The position numbers and the translations under genes are program-made. Below the pieces are notes generated by a model that was given only the letters and a program-made list of their open reading frames with translations, made no database searches and was not told where the DNA came from. This document shows positions 55,199-64,000 of a stretch of DNA of 64,000 nucleotides, piece by piece. The stretch is taken from NCBI RefSeq assembly GCF_020524325.1, contig NZ_JAIVKY010000008.1:248001-312000 (forward strand), written 5' to 3'. Source of the DNA: Sutcliffiella horikoshii. GTDB taxonomy: Bacteria; Bacillota; Bacilli; Bacillales; Bacillaceae_I. How positions within the stretch are numbered: the first letter of the stretch is position 1; each line of letters starts with the position of its first letter.

Positions 55199-56062
55199 TT
55201 ACGCTTTTTTCCCGTTAAGGAAGAATAAGGCGATGGTTCCCGGGCCTGCATGCGCACCTACTGCAGAGCCGATTGAAGTGATTGTAAAGTCATTACAATC
55301 ACAAGCCTCTTTGATCATTTCTTTTAACGCTTCTGCAGTCCCAAGGTCGTCACCATGGCTGATGCCGACTCGTTGTTTGGAAGAGTCAAAACCATTGCGC
55401 TCCCGCATTACTTCAACCATTCTGCGCAATACTTTCTTTCTGCCCCGGATTTTCTCAAGCGGCACCAATTTACCATCTTCCATATGAAGCAGAGGCTTGA
55501 TATTCAGAAGCCCTCCGACAAATGCGGATGCTTTGCTTACGCGCCCGCCGCGAGCTAAGTAATCCAAGTTGTCCACTGTGAAAACATGCTCCATATGTTG
55601 AATATCATAATTCACGGAAGACAACAATTCTACTTTGGATGCTCCTGCACTCGCCATTTCAACAGCGCGCTTCACGACTAGTCCATATCCAAGTGAAGCG
55701 CATTTTGAATCAATGATGGTCAGATCAAGATCAGGGTATTCTTCCAATACCTCTTTTTGCATAAGTACTGCTGTTTGATATGTACCTGACAATTCAGAGG
55801 AGAACGCTACATAAATGGCAGTTTCTTTTTTCTCTGCCACTTTTGTAAACAGTTCCTTCATAAAAACAGGGGATGCTTGTGATGTTTTAACTACTTCACC
55901 ACTACGCATGGCATCATACACTTGTGAAGAACTAATAGTGACCATGTCCTCATATTCTGTGTCACCAAACAGTACTTTTAAAGGAATAAGGTCCACCAAA
56001 TCACTCGCAAAAAAATCTTTTGGTAAGTCGCTAGCACTATCTGCAATAATTCTTATTGTCAT
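55199..56062 (-). CDS. DegV-family fatty-acid-binding protein
   Basis: 287 residues. It shows IIADSASDLP at the N-terminus, the KTSQASPVFMKELF and FSSELSGTYQTA lipid-binding motifs, and VGAHAGPGTIALFFL near the end. DegV (FakB-type) proteins bind a fatty acid for phosphorylation by FakA. The start at 56062 has AAGGTGA; the frame is open 41 codons further upstream without a ribosome site. It corresponds in order to yitS of B. subtilis. Confidence 0.92.
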   Translation of the reverse strand: MTIRIIADSASDLPKDFFASDLVDLIPLKVLFGDTEYEDMVTISSSQVYDAMRSGEVVKTSQASPVFMKELFTKVAEKKETAIYVAFSSELSGTYQTAVLMQKEVLEEYPDLDLTIIDSKCASLGYGLVVKRAVEMASAGASKVELLSSVNYDIQHMEHVFTVDNLDYLARGGRVSKASAFVGGLLNIKPLLHMEDGKLVPLEKIRGRKKVLRRMVEVMRERNGFDSSKQRVGISHGDDLGTAEALKEMIKEACDCNDFTITSIGSAVGAHAGPGTIALFFLNGKKA

Positions 56063-56276
56063 AAGGTCACCTTCTTTACTATACTTACAAGCATGGGTTA
56101 AGCTGTATGAAAAAATAAACGTTTCTTCCATTAGAGGAATATTGCTCCTTTTTTCAAGTTTACCTATTAATGAATCACTCTTCAAGAAAAGAAAATCAAG
56201 ATTTTCGTTTCGCGAGGGTAAAAAGAGGAAAAATACATAAAATAAGGCAGCAGGCTGTTAGGAGGTTTTTGGCCAT

Positions 56277-57122
56277 ATGAATGTGCAACAACATGTTAAA
56301 AAGGTACTAATTGTATTAGTAGGAGCTTTTCTAAACGCGATTGCGATGAATTTCTTCCTAATACCGGCGGATGTTTATGCTAGTGGATTCACAGGTGTAT
56401 CCCAGCTCATATTCCGTATTTCAGAAGATTTTCTACCGTTCACGGTTTCAACAGGTATAACGTTATTGCTACTTAATATACCGGTTACCATATTGGCGTG
56501 GAAGAAGGTAGGACGCTCTTTTACTATTTATAGTTTTTTAAGTGTTTTTTTGATGTCGTTTTTTTTAGAAGTTGTTCCGATTTACAGCTTTAATGACGAC
56601 ATTTTACTTAATGCTGTTTTTGGTGGTGTCATCGCTGCGGTTGGTGTCGGTTTGACACTTAAGTGGGGGGCATCCACTGGTGGTTTGGATATCATCGCCA
56701 TGATTTTATCTAGGATGAAGGACAAGCCTGTCGGAACGTATTTCTTTGCACTTAATGCGGTAATCATCGTTACAGCGGGTCTCGTGTTTGGTTGGGAAAA
56801 AGCTTTATACACCCTTGTGACCCTTTATGCTTCTACTCGTGTTATTGATGCGATCCATACCAGACATGAGAAATTGACTGCAATGATTGTGACGAAGAAA
56901 GGCCAGGCGGTAAAAGAAGCGATTCATGCGAAGATGGTGCGTGGTATTACGTCAGTTCCGGCACGCGGAGCTTTTACTGGTGAAGATAAGGAAATGCTGA
57001 TGATTGTTATTACTCGTTATGAGATGTATGATTTGGAGCAAATTTTAAAAGTAGCAGACCCGAATGCGTTTACTAATATCGTGCAGACGGCTGGTATCTT
57101 TGGGTTCTTCCGAAAAGATTAA
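56277..57122 (+). CDS. yitT: YitT-family membrane protein
   Basis: 281 residues. Five or six N-terminal helices (opening VLIVLVGAFLNAIAMNFFLIP), the WGASTGGLDIIAMIL signature, and a soluble DUF2179 domain (about 210-280, with RGITSVPARGAFTGEDKEMLMIVITRYE). Function unknown. GGAGG lies 10 bases upstream. Same neighbours as in B. subtilis. Confidence 0.92.
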   Translation: MNVQQHVKKVLIVLVGAFLNAIAMNFFLIPADVYASGFTGVSQLIFRISEDFLPFTVSTGITLLLLNIPVTILAWKKVGRSFTIYSFLSVFLMSFFLEVVPIYSFNDDILLNAVFGGVIAAVGVGLTLKWGASTGGLDIIAMILSRMKDKPVGTYFFALNAVIIVTAGLVFGWEKALYTLVTLYASTRVIDAIHTRHEKLTAMIVTKKGQAVKEAIHAKMVRGITSVPARGAFTGEDKEMLMIVITRYEMYDLEQILKVADPNAFTNIVQTAGIFGFFRKD

Positions 57123-57137
57123 GGTTTGTTAAATACC

Positions 57138-57171
57138 GCTGGAGTCTATACCCTTTGCTCCAATCACCAGC
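57138..57171 (-). repeat. Remnant of a subfamily B structured repeat
   Basis: On the minus strand GCTGGTGATTGGAGCAAAGG followed by GTATAGACTCCAGC corresponds to the first third of subfamily B. The rest is missing. Confidence 0.55.
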
Positions 57172-57182
57172 TCCACACTCTA

Positions 57183-57232
57183 AAAAAAAACAGCGCACAA
57201 GCTCTGAATATGGCTTGTGCGCTGTTTTTTTT
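57183..57232. terminator. Strong bidirectional terminator
   Basis: AAAAAACAGCGCACAAGC and GCTTGTGCGCTGTTTTTT form an 18-bp perfect stem between yitT and the convergent small-gene pair. Confidence 0.92.
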
Positions 57233-57235
57233 GTG

Positions 57236-57475
57236 TTACTTGTCTTGTTGGCTGTTGAAAAGTTCTTCCTGCAATTCACGAAGCTGCGCTTTTTCAGCAT
57301 CGTTTGAATTTGCATAAGCGGAGGATAATGCGTTTTTAGCAACACTCATCGAATTGGAGTCAATTTTAGATGAATAATCATGTTTATGGTTATGCTCAGG
57401 TGCAGAATCATGCTTCCCTTTTACTACATTCATCACGGCTTCACGAGCGGATTGAAATAATTGGTTTCCCATCAT
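57236..57475 (-). CDS. DUF3813-like small protein
   Basis: 79 residues (or 78 from the second ATG at 57472). Soluble, with an N-terminal helix NQLFQSAREAVMNVV, a His-rich middle (SAPEHNHKHD) and a C-terminal helix rich in Glu/Gln. It fits the DUF3813 family found at this place in Bacillus. Its ATG overlaps the stop of the upstream small gene (TAATG), so the two are translationally coupled. The function is unknown. Confidence 0.75.
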   Translation of the reverse strand: MMGNQLFQSAREAVMNVVKGKHDSAPEHNHKHDYSSKIDSNSMSVAKNALSSAYANSNDAEKAQLRELQEELFNSQQDK

Positions 57476-57627
57476 TATATCCCTCCAAGAGAATTGCGTT
57501 CGGCTTGGTGTGCTTTGCGCTCTTCTGCTTGTTCCATCGTAAGGTGATAAGGGATTTGCTGGTCATGAAGCTGTACAGAATTTTTACCCTGCTGAACAAA
57601 ACGTTTTGATTTGCTGCTTCTACCCAT
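57475..57627 (-). CDS. Small basic protein of unknown function
   Basis: 50 residues starting MGRSSKSKRFVQQGK, Gln/Arg/His-rich, with no membrane segment. ATG 57627 is preceded by AAAGGGGGG at 9 bases; the ORF is open 10 codons further. It is coupled to the DUF3813-like gene. I do not recognise the family. Confidence 0.65.
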   Translation of the reverse strand: MGRSSKSKRFVQQGKNSVQLHDQQIPYHLTMEQAEERKAHQAERNSLGGI

Positions 57628-57718
57628 TATGAAAGCCCCCCTTTTCATATCGGGCAATCACTTGCCCACTATGTAGTCTAAGTAAAAAAGGTGCTTTCTA
57701 TTAGGGCAAATTTTGGTC

Positions 57719-58528
57719 TTAGAGCTGCAGTTTTTTCTCTAGAAATACAGCAATTCCGTCTTCTTCATTACTTAATGTAATTTCGTTGGCCTTTTCTTTC
57801 AATCCGTCAATGGCATTGCCCATTGCAACGCCAGTTCCTGCATATTCAATCATTTCATAATCATTGTCTTCATCGCCAAATGCAATGATGTTTTCTTTCG
57901 GAATATTGTAATGTGCGGCAACTCTTTGTAATCCCACTGCTTTGTTCATCCCTGTTCGCACGAGCTCAATAACGTGCCATGGTGCAGCCCATCGTCTGTG
58001 GTCGATCACTTCGGCATGTACTTCTGATAAATATTTTCTTATTTTAGGCACTTCGTCTTCACTTGCATGAATAAGGATACATGTTGGATCCTTTTTTAGT
58101 ACCTTTCTCAGGTCACCTGTCTCTATTTTGGGATTACCAAATCCGAAGATATCTAACAATTTCTCATCATGAAAGTGAAAATATACATCGTCCATTACTT
58201 CTGCCAAAATATTATGTATGTTATATTTTTCGCTTACTTCCACAATTTCTTTTACTGTATCAATGGAAAGTGGCTCATGATAAACTCCCCATTCATCGTT
58301 GCCAGGGTAATGCACAAATGCGCCGTTAAAGTTGACGATAGGAGAAGTAAGATTCATTTCTTCATAATACATGATGCTTGCTCTATAAGGCCGACCAGTT
58401 GCAATGACGACTTCATGTCCCTGCTCCATCGCTCTTTGAAGGGCCATTTTATTTCGTTTGGAAATTTTTTTGTCATCTGTCAATAATGTTCCGTCCAGGT
58501 CAACTGCAATTAGATGTTTTTCCACCAT
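57719..58528 (-). CDS. Cof-type HAD phosphatase, YitU-like
   Basis: 269 residues. The HAD core motifs are VDLDGTLL (nucleophile Asp), IATGRPYR, a conserved Lys in GMNKAVGLQRV and GDEDNDYEMIEYAG. A C2B-type cap occupies about 85-190. In B. subtilis the YitU relatives include flavin-biosynthesis (5-amino-6-ribitylaminouracil phosphate) phosphatases; the substrate here is not known. Ribosome site AAGGAG. Confidence 0.9.
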   Translation of the reverse strand: MVEKHLIAVDLDGTLLTDDKKISKRNKMALQRAMEQGHEVVIATGRPYRASIMYYEEMNLTSPIVNFNGAFVHYPGNDEWGVYHEPLSIDTVKEIVEVSEKYNIHNILAEVMDDVYFHFHDEKLLDIFGFGNPKIETGDLRKVLKKDPTCILIHASEDEVPKIRKYLSEVHAEVIDHRRWAAPWHVIELVRTGMNKAVGLQRVAAHYNIPKENIIAFGDEDNDYEMIEYAGTGVAMGNAIDGLKEKANEITLSNEEDGIAVFLEKKLQL

Positions 58529-58666
58529 ATCAAACTCCTTTTTTGTACATTAAAAATATTTCTAATTCAAGTGTAACCTTTTTCAAATTTGATTGTCTAC
58601 ATGTTAAACTAGACAAGAGTATATTAAATAGGAAAAATGCGGTAAAAACGGACTGGGGGATGTAAG

Positions 58667-59479
58667 ATGATTAATGTCGTCAAGCAGAAGACAGGTGCTG
58701 TTTCCTTTCTACATGTATGTGAAGCAGAATCCTTTTCAAATCTGAAGCCTACTGTTATCTTTGTACATGGGTTTCAAAGCGTTAAGGAAAATAACCTGCA
58801 TTATGCCTACCTTTTAGCTGAAAAAGGTTTCCGGGTAATACTTCCTGATTGCATCCATCATGGAGACAGGGATAGCGGATTGAAGGGTCAACAAATGATG
58901 CAGGCGTTCTGGGAAATAGTAATACAAACGATTCATGAGATAGATATATTAAAGAAACACCTCACGGAATCTGGGTTAGCTGATGAAACGGAAATTGGAG
59001 TTGCAGGAACATCCATGGGTGGCATCGTAACTTTTGGGGCATTAAGAAAATACCCTTGGATAAAAGCAGCAGTCAGTTTAATGGGTTGTCCGAGCTACCA
59101 AGAGTTTGCACGCTACAAAGTGGACAAGTTTCTTGAGGCAGGCTTTGCATTGCCATTTACGGAAGAGCAATTAGAGTCATACTACGCGAAATTAGAACCA
59201 TATGACCTAGCTAGCGACCCATCATCCCTTAACGCGCGGCCATTGTTATGCTGGCATGGGAAACGGGACACAGAGGTACCAATTGATCCAATGTTGACGT
59301 TTGTAAAAGCCAATAAAGGTTATTATAAAAATAAGCCAAACAATATAAAAGTCATCGTGGATGAATATGCCGATCACAAAGTTAGCAGAGAAGGTGTGTT
59401 GGCAACAGTGGATTGGTTTGCCGAGCACCTAACACAAAGATTAAAGGAGCGATATCATGCAGGAAGCATTAAAAGATAA
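58667..59479 (+). CDS. Alpha/beta-hydrolase esterase, YitV-like
   Basis: 270 residues. FVHGFQSVKENN (oxyanion region), the nucleophile elbow GTSMGGIV, an Asp in CWHGKRDTEVPID and a distal His in EYADHKVS give a full catalytic triad. The natural ester is unknown. GGGGGATG precedes the start. It overlaps the next gene by 23 bases. Confidence 0.88.
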   Translation: MINVVKQKTGAVSFLHVCEAESFSNLKPTVIFVHGFQSVKENNLHYAYLLAEKGFRVILPDCIHHGDRDSGLKGQQMMQAFWEIVIQTIHEIDILKKHLTESGLADETEIGVAGTSMGGIVTFGALRKYPWIKAAVSLMGCPSYQEFARYKVDKFLEAGFALPFTEEQLESYYAKLEPYDLASDPSSLNARPLLCWHGKRDTEVPIDPMLTFVKANKGYYKNKPNNIKVIVDEYADHKVSREGVLATVDWFAEHLTQRLKERYHAGSIKR

Positions 59480-59768
59480 AGTAATGGAAATTTTGGAGGA
59501 AGTAGAAGACCCAGAACTAGGTGTGGACATTGTTAACCTAGGACTGGTGTATGATGTGGAAATTGATGCATCGAATAATGTTGATATTACCATGACGTTG
59601 ACATCGATCGGTTGCCCGCTTGCAGGGGAGATCGTGGAAGATGTCAAAAAGAAGCTAGCACCTGTGGAAGAAATCAAAGAAGTGGATGTAAACATTACAT
59701 TCAATCCGCCTTGGAGCAAAGATCGTATGTCTCGTCTGGCGAAGATAGCATTGAATGTAACCGACTAA
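59457..59768 (+). CDS. MIP18-family (DUF59) iron-sulfur assembly protein, YitW-like
   Basis: 103 residues with VEDPELGVDIVNLGLVYDVEID and MTLTSIGCPLAGEIVEDV, the DUF59 core including the conserved Cys. Family members help insert Fe-S clusters. AAAGGAG is inside the preceding gene; the overlap implies coupled expression. Confidence 0.9.
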   Translation: MQEALKDKVMEILEEVEDPELGVDIVNLGLVYDVEIDASNNVDITMTLTSIGCPLAGEIVEDVKKKLAPVEEIKEVDVNITFNPPWSKDRMSRLAKIALNVTD

Positions 59769-59807
59769 AGAATAATGATATATTAGAGTGAAAGGGGAGA
59801 AATGGTC

Positions 59808-60146
59808 ATGAAAAACAAAGTGATACTTGTCAGTTCGAACCAATTAGGAAAAGGCGATGAAGCTTTAGGGGAAGGTGTTCTTGAGACTTTTTTTACGATT
59901 CTAAAGCAGCGTGAAGATAAGCCAGAGGCAGTCTTCTTAATGAATACAGGGGTGTATACGTTGACGGAGGATTCTCTGGTTTCTGTTCACTTAAAAGAAA
60001 TACATGAATCTGGCGTTCCTGTCTATGCTTGTAAAACTTGTGTCGATCATTATGAGGTGGAACAGAAGCTCATTAGCGGTGAGATCAGCGGGATGTCTCA
60101 TTTTATCGACCTTGCTTCCAAGCACGAAGTTTTGACGATTGCTTAA
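59808..60146 (+). CDS. DsrE-like sulfur-relay protein (YedF-type C-terminal domain)
   Basis: 112 residues. VILVSSNQLGKGDEALGEGVLETFF and AVFLMNTGVYTLTEDSLVSVHLKEIHESGVPVYACKTCVDHY match the DsrE-like part of YedF-type proteins, with a Cys pair (CKTC). It has no TusA domain. The start at 59808 has GGGGAG at 8 bases; the ATG at 59802 is closer than usual. It may work with the Fe-S assembly gene upstream, which is inference. Confidence 0.8.
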   Translation: MKNKVILVSSNQLGKGDEALGEGVLETFFTILKQREDKPEAVFLMNTGVYTLTEDSLVSVHLKEIHESGVPVYACKTCVDHYEVEQKLISGEISGMSHFIDLASKHEVLTIA

Positions 60147-60280
60147 TAATGGATGACATGACCTTCCATAGTTTCAGACATGAAACAAGACAACTTGGGT
60201 ACGATAAAAGGGAGATAGTTTCATCTCATTTTACGGTACAGTCTTAGAATTTTCATGATCTGACTATAGGAGGTAATCGT

Positions 60281-60460
60281 ATGGGACAGAATCAACAATT
60301 CAGACCGGGTCAAAAAGCGCCCAATAACGGTATTTATCTTGAAATTGGGGAAACAGGAAGCGGAGTAAAAAATCCTCAAAAGGTAAACTTAAAAGCTGGG
60401 GACACTTTTCCCGAAACATCCAATCATAATCGCCTATGGGCGAAAAAGCGCCGTCCGTAA
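60281..60460 (+). CDS. yjzC: YjzC-family small protein
   Basis: 59 residues by hand translation: MGQNQQFRPGQKAPNNGIY at the start, then EIGETGSGVKNPQ, LKAGDTFPETSNHNRLWAKKRRP at the end. This closely fits B. subtilis YjzC, including length. AGGAGGTAA is a strong ribosome site. Soluble; the function is unknown. Confidence 0.9.
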   Translation: MGQNQQFRPGQKAPNNGIYLEIGETGSGVKNPQKVNLKAGDTFPETSNHNRLWAKKRRP

Positions 60461-60466
60461 CTATTA

Positions 60467-60497
60467 AGTCATCCTCTTGTTGAGGGTGGCTTTTTTG
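60467..60497 (+). terminator. Terminator of yjzC
   Basis: AGTCATCCTC pairs with GAGGGTGGCT (two G-T), then T6. Confidence 0.7.
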
Positions 60498-60568
60498 GAT
60501 ATTCAATGAGGAAACTTTTAAGTGAACTGGTACGTAGAAAAATATTATAAAAAGGAGTGATCTCAAAT

Positions 60569-63163
60569 ATGAACATCAACCAAATGACCACTAAGCTCCA
60601 GGAGGCAGTTGTGATGGCCAAAAGTCTTGCGGAAAAGATGAATCATCAGCAAATTGAACATGAGCACCTTCTTCTTGCATTGATTCAACAGTATGAAGGG
60701 CTCACAGAAAGAGTTCTCCAAAAACTGAAAATAGATACTCAGTCGCTCCAACTCAACCTTAATACCATACTTAAATCAAAACCTGAAGTGAGCGGTGCAA
60801 CCAGCGACGCCTATATAAGTAATCAACTGAACCAAACGTTCAAAAAAGCTGAACAATGGAAAGCTGAGTGGGAAGATGATTATCTATCCATTGAACATAT
60901 CCTTCTTGCTCTATTCCACCAGAAAAGCGCAACTCAACAATTGAAAAAGTTAAGCAATACCTACAATCTCGATGTAGCACGCTTAAAACAAGCCATCCAA
61001 GAAATAAGGGGGAACCAGCGAGTGACTTCGAAAGAACCAGAAACTACATATGAAGCATTAAGAAAATACGGAAGAGATTTAATTGAAGAGGTGAAGAGCG
61101 GCAAGATAGACCCTGTAATAGGCCGTGATCAAGAAATTCGCAGGGTCATCAGAATTCTTTCAAGAAAAACCAAAAACAACCCTGTTCTTATCGGTGAACC
61201 TGGAGTGGGAAAAACAGCGATCGTGGAAGGTCTTGCACAACGTATTGTACGAAAAGACGTTCCAGATAGCTTGAAGGATAAAACAATATTTTCTCTCGAC
61301 TTAAGCTCACTAGTAGCTGGTGCAAAATATAGAGGAGAGTTTGAAGAACGCCTCAAAGCGGTCCTCCATGAAATCAAAAAAAGCGACGGACAAATTCTGC
61401 TTTTCATTGATGAACTGCACACCATAGTTGGTGCCGGTAAAACGGAAGGTTCGATGGATGCCGGTAATATGCTAAAACCGATGCTGGCACGCGGTGAATT
61501 GCACTGTATAGGTGCCACCACATTAAATGAACATAGACAATACATTGAGAAAGACCCGGCGTTAGAGCGACGTTTTCAACAAGTTCTAGTCCAAGAACCT
61601 ACAGTGGAGGACACCATCTCAATCTTACGTGGACTGAAAGAGCGTTTTGAAATACACCATGGTGTTAATATCCATGACAGGGCGATTGTTTCTGCAGCGG
61701 TCTTATCAAATCGTTATATTTCTGAACGATTTTTACCAGACAAGGCCATTGACTTAGTGGATGAAGCATGTGCCATGATTCGAACCGAAATAGACTCGAT
61801 GCCATCTGAACTTGATGAAGTGACGAGAAGGGTAATGCAACTTGAAATTGAAGAAGCGGCCCTAAAGAAAGAAAAGGACCAGGCGAGCATGGAAAGGCTG
61901 ACGCAACTTCAGCATGAATTAGCTAACTTAAAGGAAAACGCCTCTGCAATGAAAGCCCAATGGCAGCTTGAAAAGGATGATATCCAGCTAGTCAGATTAA
62001 AACGTGAAGAATTGGAGAAATCCAAACGTGACTTGGAGACGGCTGAAAATAATTATGATTTGAATAAGGCTGCGGAACTAAGGCATGGGAGAATACCAAG
62101 CCTGGAAAAAGAACTATTGCAACTAGAGGAAAAAGCCAAACAAAAAAAGGAACCAAATCAACTTCTAAGAGAAGAAGTAACAGAAGAGGAGATAGCCGGA
62201 ATAGTGGCTAAGTGGACGGGCATTCCTGTTACAAAACTTGTGGAAGGGGAGAGAGAAAAGCTATTAAAACTGGAAGAGATCCTTCATGAACGAGTAGTAG
62301 GTCAAGAAGAAGCGGTTCAGCTTGTATCCGAGGCTGTTATTCGAGCTAGAGCAGGAATTAAGGATCCAAACCGGCCCATTGGTTCTTTTATATTCCTTGG
62401 TCCTACTGGAGTAGGGAAGACGGAGCTTGCCAGAGCCCTTGCACAATCGCTTTTTGATAGTGAAGAGCAGATTATACGCATTGACATGTCAGAGTATATG
62501 GAAAAACATGCAGTTTCAAGATTAATCGGCGCACCTCCTGGCTATGTTGGCTATGAAGAAGGTGGACAATTGACAGAAGCAGTAAGAAGGAAACCATATT
62601 CAGTCGTCCTTTTAGATGAAGTAGAAAAAGCTCACCCTGAAGTTTTCAATATACTATTGCAAATGTTGGATGACGGAAGAATTACAGATTCACAAGGAAA
62701 AACAGTAGATTTCAAAAATACAGTCATCATCATGACCTCTAATATCGGCTCTCATATCTTGTTGGAACATGCAGGGGAAGAGCTGACCGAGGAGACGAAG
62801 GAAAAGGTTATTCAGCAATTGAGACGTCACTTCAGACCTGAATTATTGAACCGAATAGACGATACAGTTATCTTTTCTCCATTGTCAAAAAACGAAATCG
62901 GTTTAATTGTGGAGAAGTTGATTAAGGATTTACAAAAACGACTAGAGGATAAGCATTTGTCATTAACCTTATCTGAAGAAGCAAAACGCTTTATTGCCGA
63001 CAGTGCCTATGACCCAGTTTTCGGAGCTAGACCATTAAAACGATTTATCCAAAAACATATCGAAACCCTTATTGCAAAAGAAATAATAAAAGGGACTATC
63101 CAAGATTTTCAAGAAATAATTATTGAAGTAGAAGAAGGAAAACTCATCATCAGTGACAAATAA
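60569..63163 (+). CDS. clpB: Disaggregase chaperone ClpB
   Basis: An 864-residue Hsp100 protein. Clp-N repeats (about 1-145), AAA-1 with Walker A GEPGVGKT (209-216), a coiled-coil middle domain (about 400-525) that carries the ClpB-type [11 protein letters not shown] motif, and AAA-2 with GPTGVGKTE (611-619) and a C-terminal D2 domain. There is no IGF/L ClpP-binding loop, so it should act as a disaggregase with DnaK rather than as a protease partner. B. subtilis lacks ClpB. No CIRCE or CtsR box was seen in the short upstream region. The start at ATG 60569 follows AAGGAGTGA; the GTG at 60557 is inside that site. Confidence 0.95.
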   Translation: MNINQMTTKLQEAVVMAKSLAEKMNHQQIEHEHLLLALIQQYEGLTERVLQKLKIDTQSLQLNLNTILKSKPEVSGATSDAYISNQLNQTFKKAEQWKAEWEDDYLSIEHILLALFHQKSATQQLKKLSNTYNLDVARLKQAIQEIRGNQRVTSKEPETTYEALRKYGRDLIEEVKSGKIDPVIGRDQEIRRVIRILSRKTKNNPVLIGEPGVGKTAIVEGLAQRIVRKDVPDSLKDKTIFSLDLSSLVAGAKYRGEFEERLKAVLHEIKKSDGQILLFIDELHTIVGAGKTEGSMDAGNMLKPMLARGELHCIGATTLNEHRQYIEKDPALERRFQQVLVQEPTVEDTISILRGLKERFEIHHGVNIHDRAIVSAAVLSNRYISERFLPDKAIDLVDEACAMIRTEIDSMPSELDEVTRRVMQLEIEEAALKKEKDQASMERLTQLQHELANLKENASAMKAQWQLEKDDIQLVRLKREELEKSKRDLETAENNYDLNKAAELRHGRIPSLEKELLQLEEKAKQKKEPNQLLREEVTEEEIAGIVAKWTGIPVTKLVEGEREKLLKLEEILHERVVGQEEAVQLVSEAVIRARAGIKDPNRPIGSFIFLGPTGVGKTELARALAQSLFDSEEQIIRIDMSEYMEKHAVSRLIGAPPGYVGYEEGGQLTEAVRRKPYSVVLLDEVEKAHPEVFNILLQMLDDGRITDSQGKTVDFKNTVIIMTSNIGSHILLEHAGEELTEETKEKVIQQLRRHFRPELLNRIDDTVIFSPLSKNEIGLIVEKLIKDLQKRLEDKHLSLTLSEEAKRFIADSAYDPVFGARPLKRFIQKHIETLIAKEIIKGTIQDFQEIIIEVEEGKLIISDK

Positions 63164-63199
63164 TATAATGAGATAAGTGTAGTAATAGGCGGTTCTCTA

Positions 63200-63325
63200 G
63201 CAGTTTATTGGAGCAATAGGCAAAAACTCCAGCAGCGGAGTAGCGACAATGTTGAGACCCCGCAGGGAACCGAGGAGGCTCAAGGTCGCCCCGCGGAAAG
63301 GAAGCAGTTTGCGGAAATTAACTGC
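63200..63325 (+). repeat. Divergent copy of the structured repeat
   Basis: 126 bp from GCAGTTTATTGGAGC to GGAAATTAACTGC. The ends differ from other copies but remain complementary (GCAGTT/AACTGC), as do ACTCC/GGAGT and TTGAG/CTCAA. GAGACCCCGCAG, GAGGAGGCTCAAG and CCCGCGGAAAG are kept. Confidence 0.83.
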
Positions 63326-63344
63326 GGTCTTTAAGTAGCCAAAA

Positions 63345-63380
63345 AAAAGAACTTGTCTCAGGGAGCAAGTTCTTTTTTTG
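63345..63380. terminator. Terminator beyond the YjzD-like gene
   Basis: AAAAAGAACTTG pairs with CAAGTTCTTTTT; A and T runs on both sides. Confidence 0.82.
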
Positions 63381-63385
63381 AAAAA

Positions 63386-63568
63386 TCAGTGCTTTTCTAC
63401 CGGTTCGTTTGGTAACGCTTCCCCGATCAGCATAACTAATACAGCGAAAACGACCGCAATGATTGAAGCTAATACGTAGTTATATGTATCACCCTGCATG
63501 TTAGCTACAACATAAGAAACCATGTTTATAAGAAGAAGTGACCAGAAAATAGTCCAAAATGCGCGCAT
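63386..63568 (-). CDS. yjzD: YjzD-like small membrane protein (DUF2929)
   Basis: 60 residues with two membrane helices (about 3-22 and 31-50) and a short charged tail. Length and layout fit YjzD/DUF2929. GGAGGGGG precedes the ATG. The function is unknown. Confidence 0.8.
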   Translation of the reverse strand: MRAFWTIFWSLLLINMVSYVVANMQGDTYNYVLASIIAVVFAVLVMLIGEALPNEPVEKH

Positions 63569-63682
63569 TGTGACTCCCCCTCCATTTCATTATTTCAAAG
63601 CTCATTCAGAGGATATTTTACCACAAACGCGACATATAATAAATGTAAATATGTTTAACTTAGTCGAAAAAGGGGTTGTTAA

Positions 63683-63820
63683 ATGGTGAACAGTCATGAA
63701 AAACTTCTTGAATTGAAATTGTTGTTAGATCAAGATGGGAGTAATTTAACGGAGTTGGGTCAACGTACTTTGGAGAATTTAAGAGAAGAGCTTCAATATG
63801 ATGAAGTGGGAAGGGATTAG
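63683..63820 (+). CDS. Small hypothetical protein
   Basis: 45 residues, MVNSHEKLLELKLLLDQDG to EELQYDEVGRD, predicted to be helical and acidic. AAGGGG is 8 bases before ATG 63683. I do not recognise a family; the ribosome site and clean frame support expression. Confidence 0.55.
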   Translation: MVNSHEKLLELKLLLDQDGSNLTELGQRTLENLREELQYDEVGRD

Positions 63821-63955
63821 GTTATGGCACCTTCCTTTTTCTTTTTTTTGATTGATTTTTATCTTTGAAAAGTGGCCTTTTGACTCTGTCAGAACAGAAC
63901 TTTTCTACATAGCATACGATATATGAGTTTGTGAAATGGGGGGGAGATGAGTCAG

Positions 63956-64000
63956 ATGAGCTTAAATCAGCGCTTTTTTCAAATGGGCGGTCAATGGAAT
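63956..64000 (+). CDS. Start of an unidentified gene (partial)
   Basis: MSLNQRFFQMGGQWN is all that is visible. GGGGGGA (63939-63945) is 10 bases before ATG 63956; another in-frame ATG at 63947 is too close to it. The product cannot be named. Confidence 0.5.
   Translation, partial: MSLNQRFFQMGGQWN

Noticed and set aside
56063-56185. 41-codon upstream extension of the DegV gene
   Set aside because: DegV proteins begin at the IRIIADSASDLP segment and AAGGTGA directly precedes the ATG at 56062.
60500-60568. Search for CIRCE or CtsR operators before clpB
   Set aside because: Neither TTAGCACTC-N9-GAGTGCTAA nor tandem GGTCAAA heptads are present in the short gap.

Overview
This window is chromosomal DNA from an endospore-forming, probably pigmented member of the Bacillaceae. 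The evidence is low-GC coding with strong Gram-positive ribosome sites, a complete gerP spore-coat operon behind a sigma-K-like promoter, a Spo0E-type phosphatase, AddAB in place of RecBCD, a staphyloxanthin-type C30 carotenoid locus, and a gene order that closely follows Bacillus subtilis (addBA-sbcDC-yisB-gerP-yisI-yisK-yisL-yisN-asnO-yisP-yisQ-yisR, then yitK/L, yitS/T and yitU/V/W). Synteny statements are from memory of B. subtilis, not from a search. No rRNA, tRNA, CRISPR array, prophage or transposase gene was seen.

Layout. 1-3.2 kb: the end of an RND efflux pump, an acyl-CoA synthetase-like gene, and a MifM-like leader ORF in front of a second YidC gene. 3.6-17.3 kb: an MFS exporter, then addB-addA-sbcD-sbcC-yisB for double-strand-break processing. 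17.4-19.5 kb: gerPA-PF on the minus strand. 19.7-29.3 kb: a DUF418 membrane protein, a Spo0E-like phosphatase, yisK, rocD, yisL, a PAS-GGDEF-EAL protein, a DUF2777 protein and asnO. 29.6-37.8 kb: a C30 carotenoid locus of two convergent blocks, with two CrtN-type genes and crtM on plus, and a CrtP-like gene, a glycosyltransferase, an acyltransferase and a CruF-like gene on minus. 37.9-39.8 kb: glnK-amt with two TnrA/GlnR-type boxes. 40.2-42.6 kb: a MATE exporter and an AraC regulator. 42.7-51.4 kb: a starch/maltodextrin regulon (cyclomaltodextrinase, MalEFG importer, anchored alpha-amylase, LacI-type regulator) with clustered operator-like sites. 51.8-64 kb: housekeeping and stress genes (SDR, GNAT, YajQ, CvfB, DegV, YitT, HAD phosphatase, esterase, MIP18, DsrE-like, YjzC, ClpB, YjzD) with several small proteins.

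Intergenic DNA is rich in a dispersed repeat of about 126 bp. There are ten recognisable copies and one remnant. The copies fall into two or three sequence subfamilies that keep the same helices through compensatory changes. Two copies sit inside larger elements with GGCCACTGA inverted ends; one of these has inserted into another repeat copy. Two further arrays of short motifs lie at 26.25-26.40 and 51.53-51.70 kb.

The strongest mechanistic signal is the MifM-like leader before yidC2. A short membrane-anchored peptide with an acidic C-terminal DEED stretch is followed by a 14-bp hairpin that covers the yidC2 Shine-Dalgarno sequence, and the 5' arm of that hairpin lies exactly where a ribosome stalled on DEED would hold it open.
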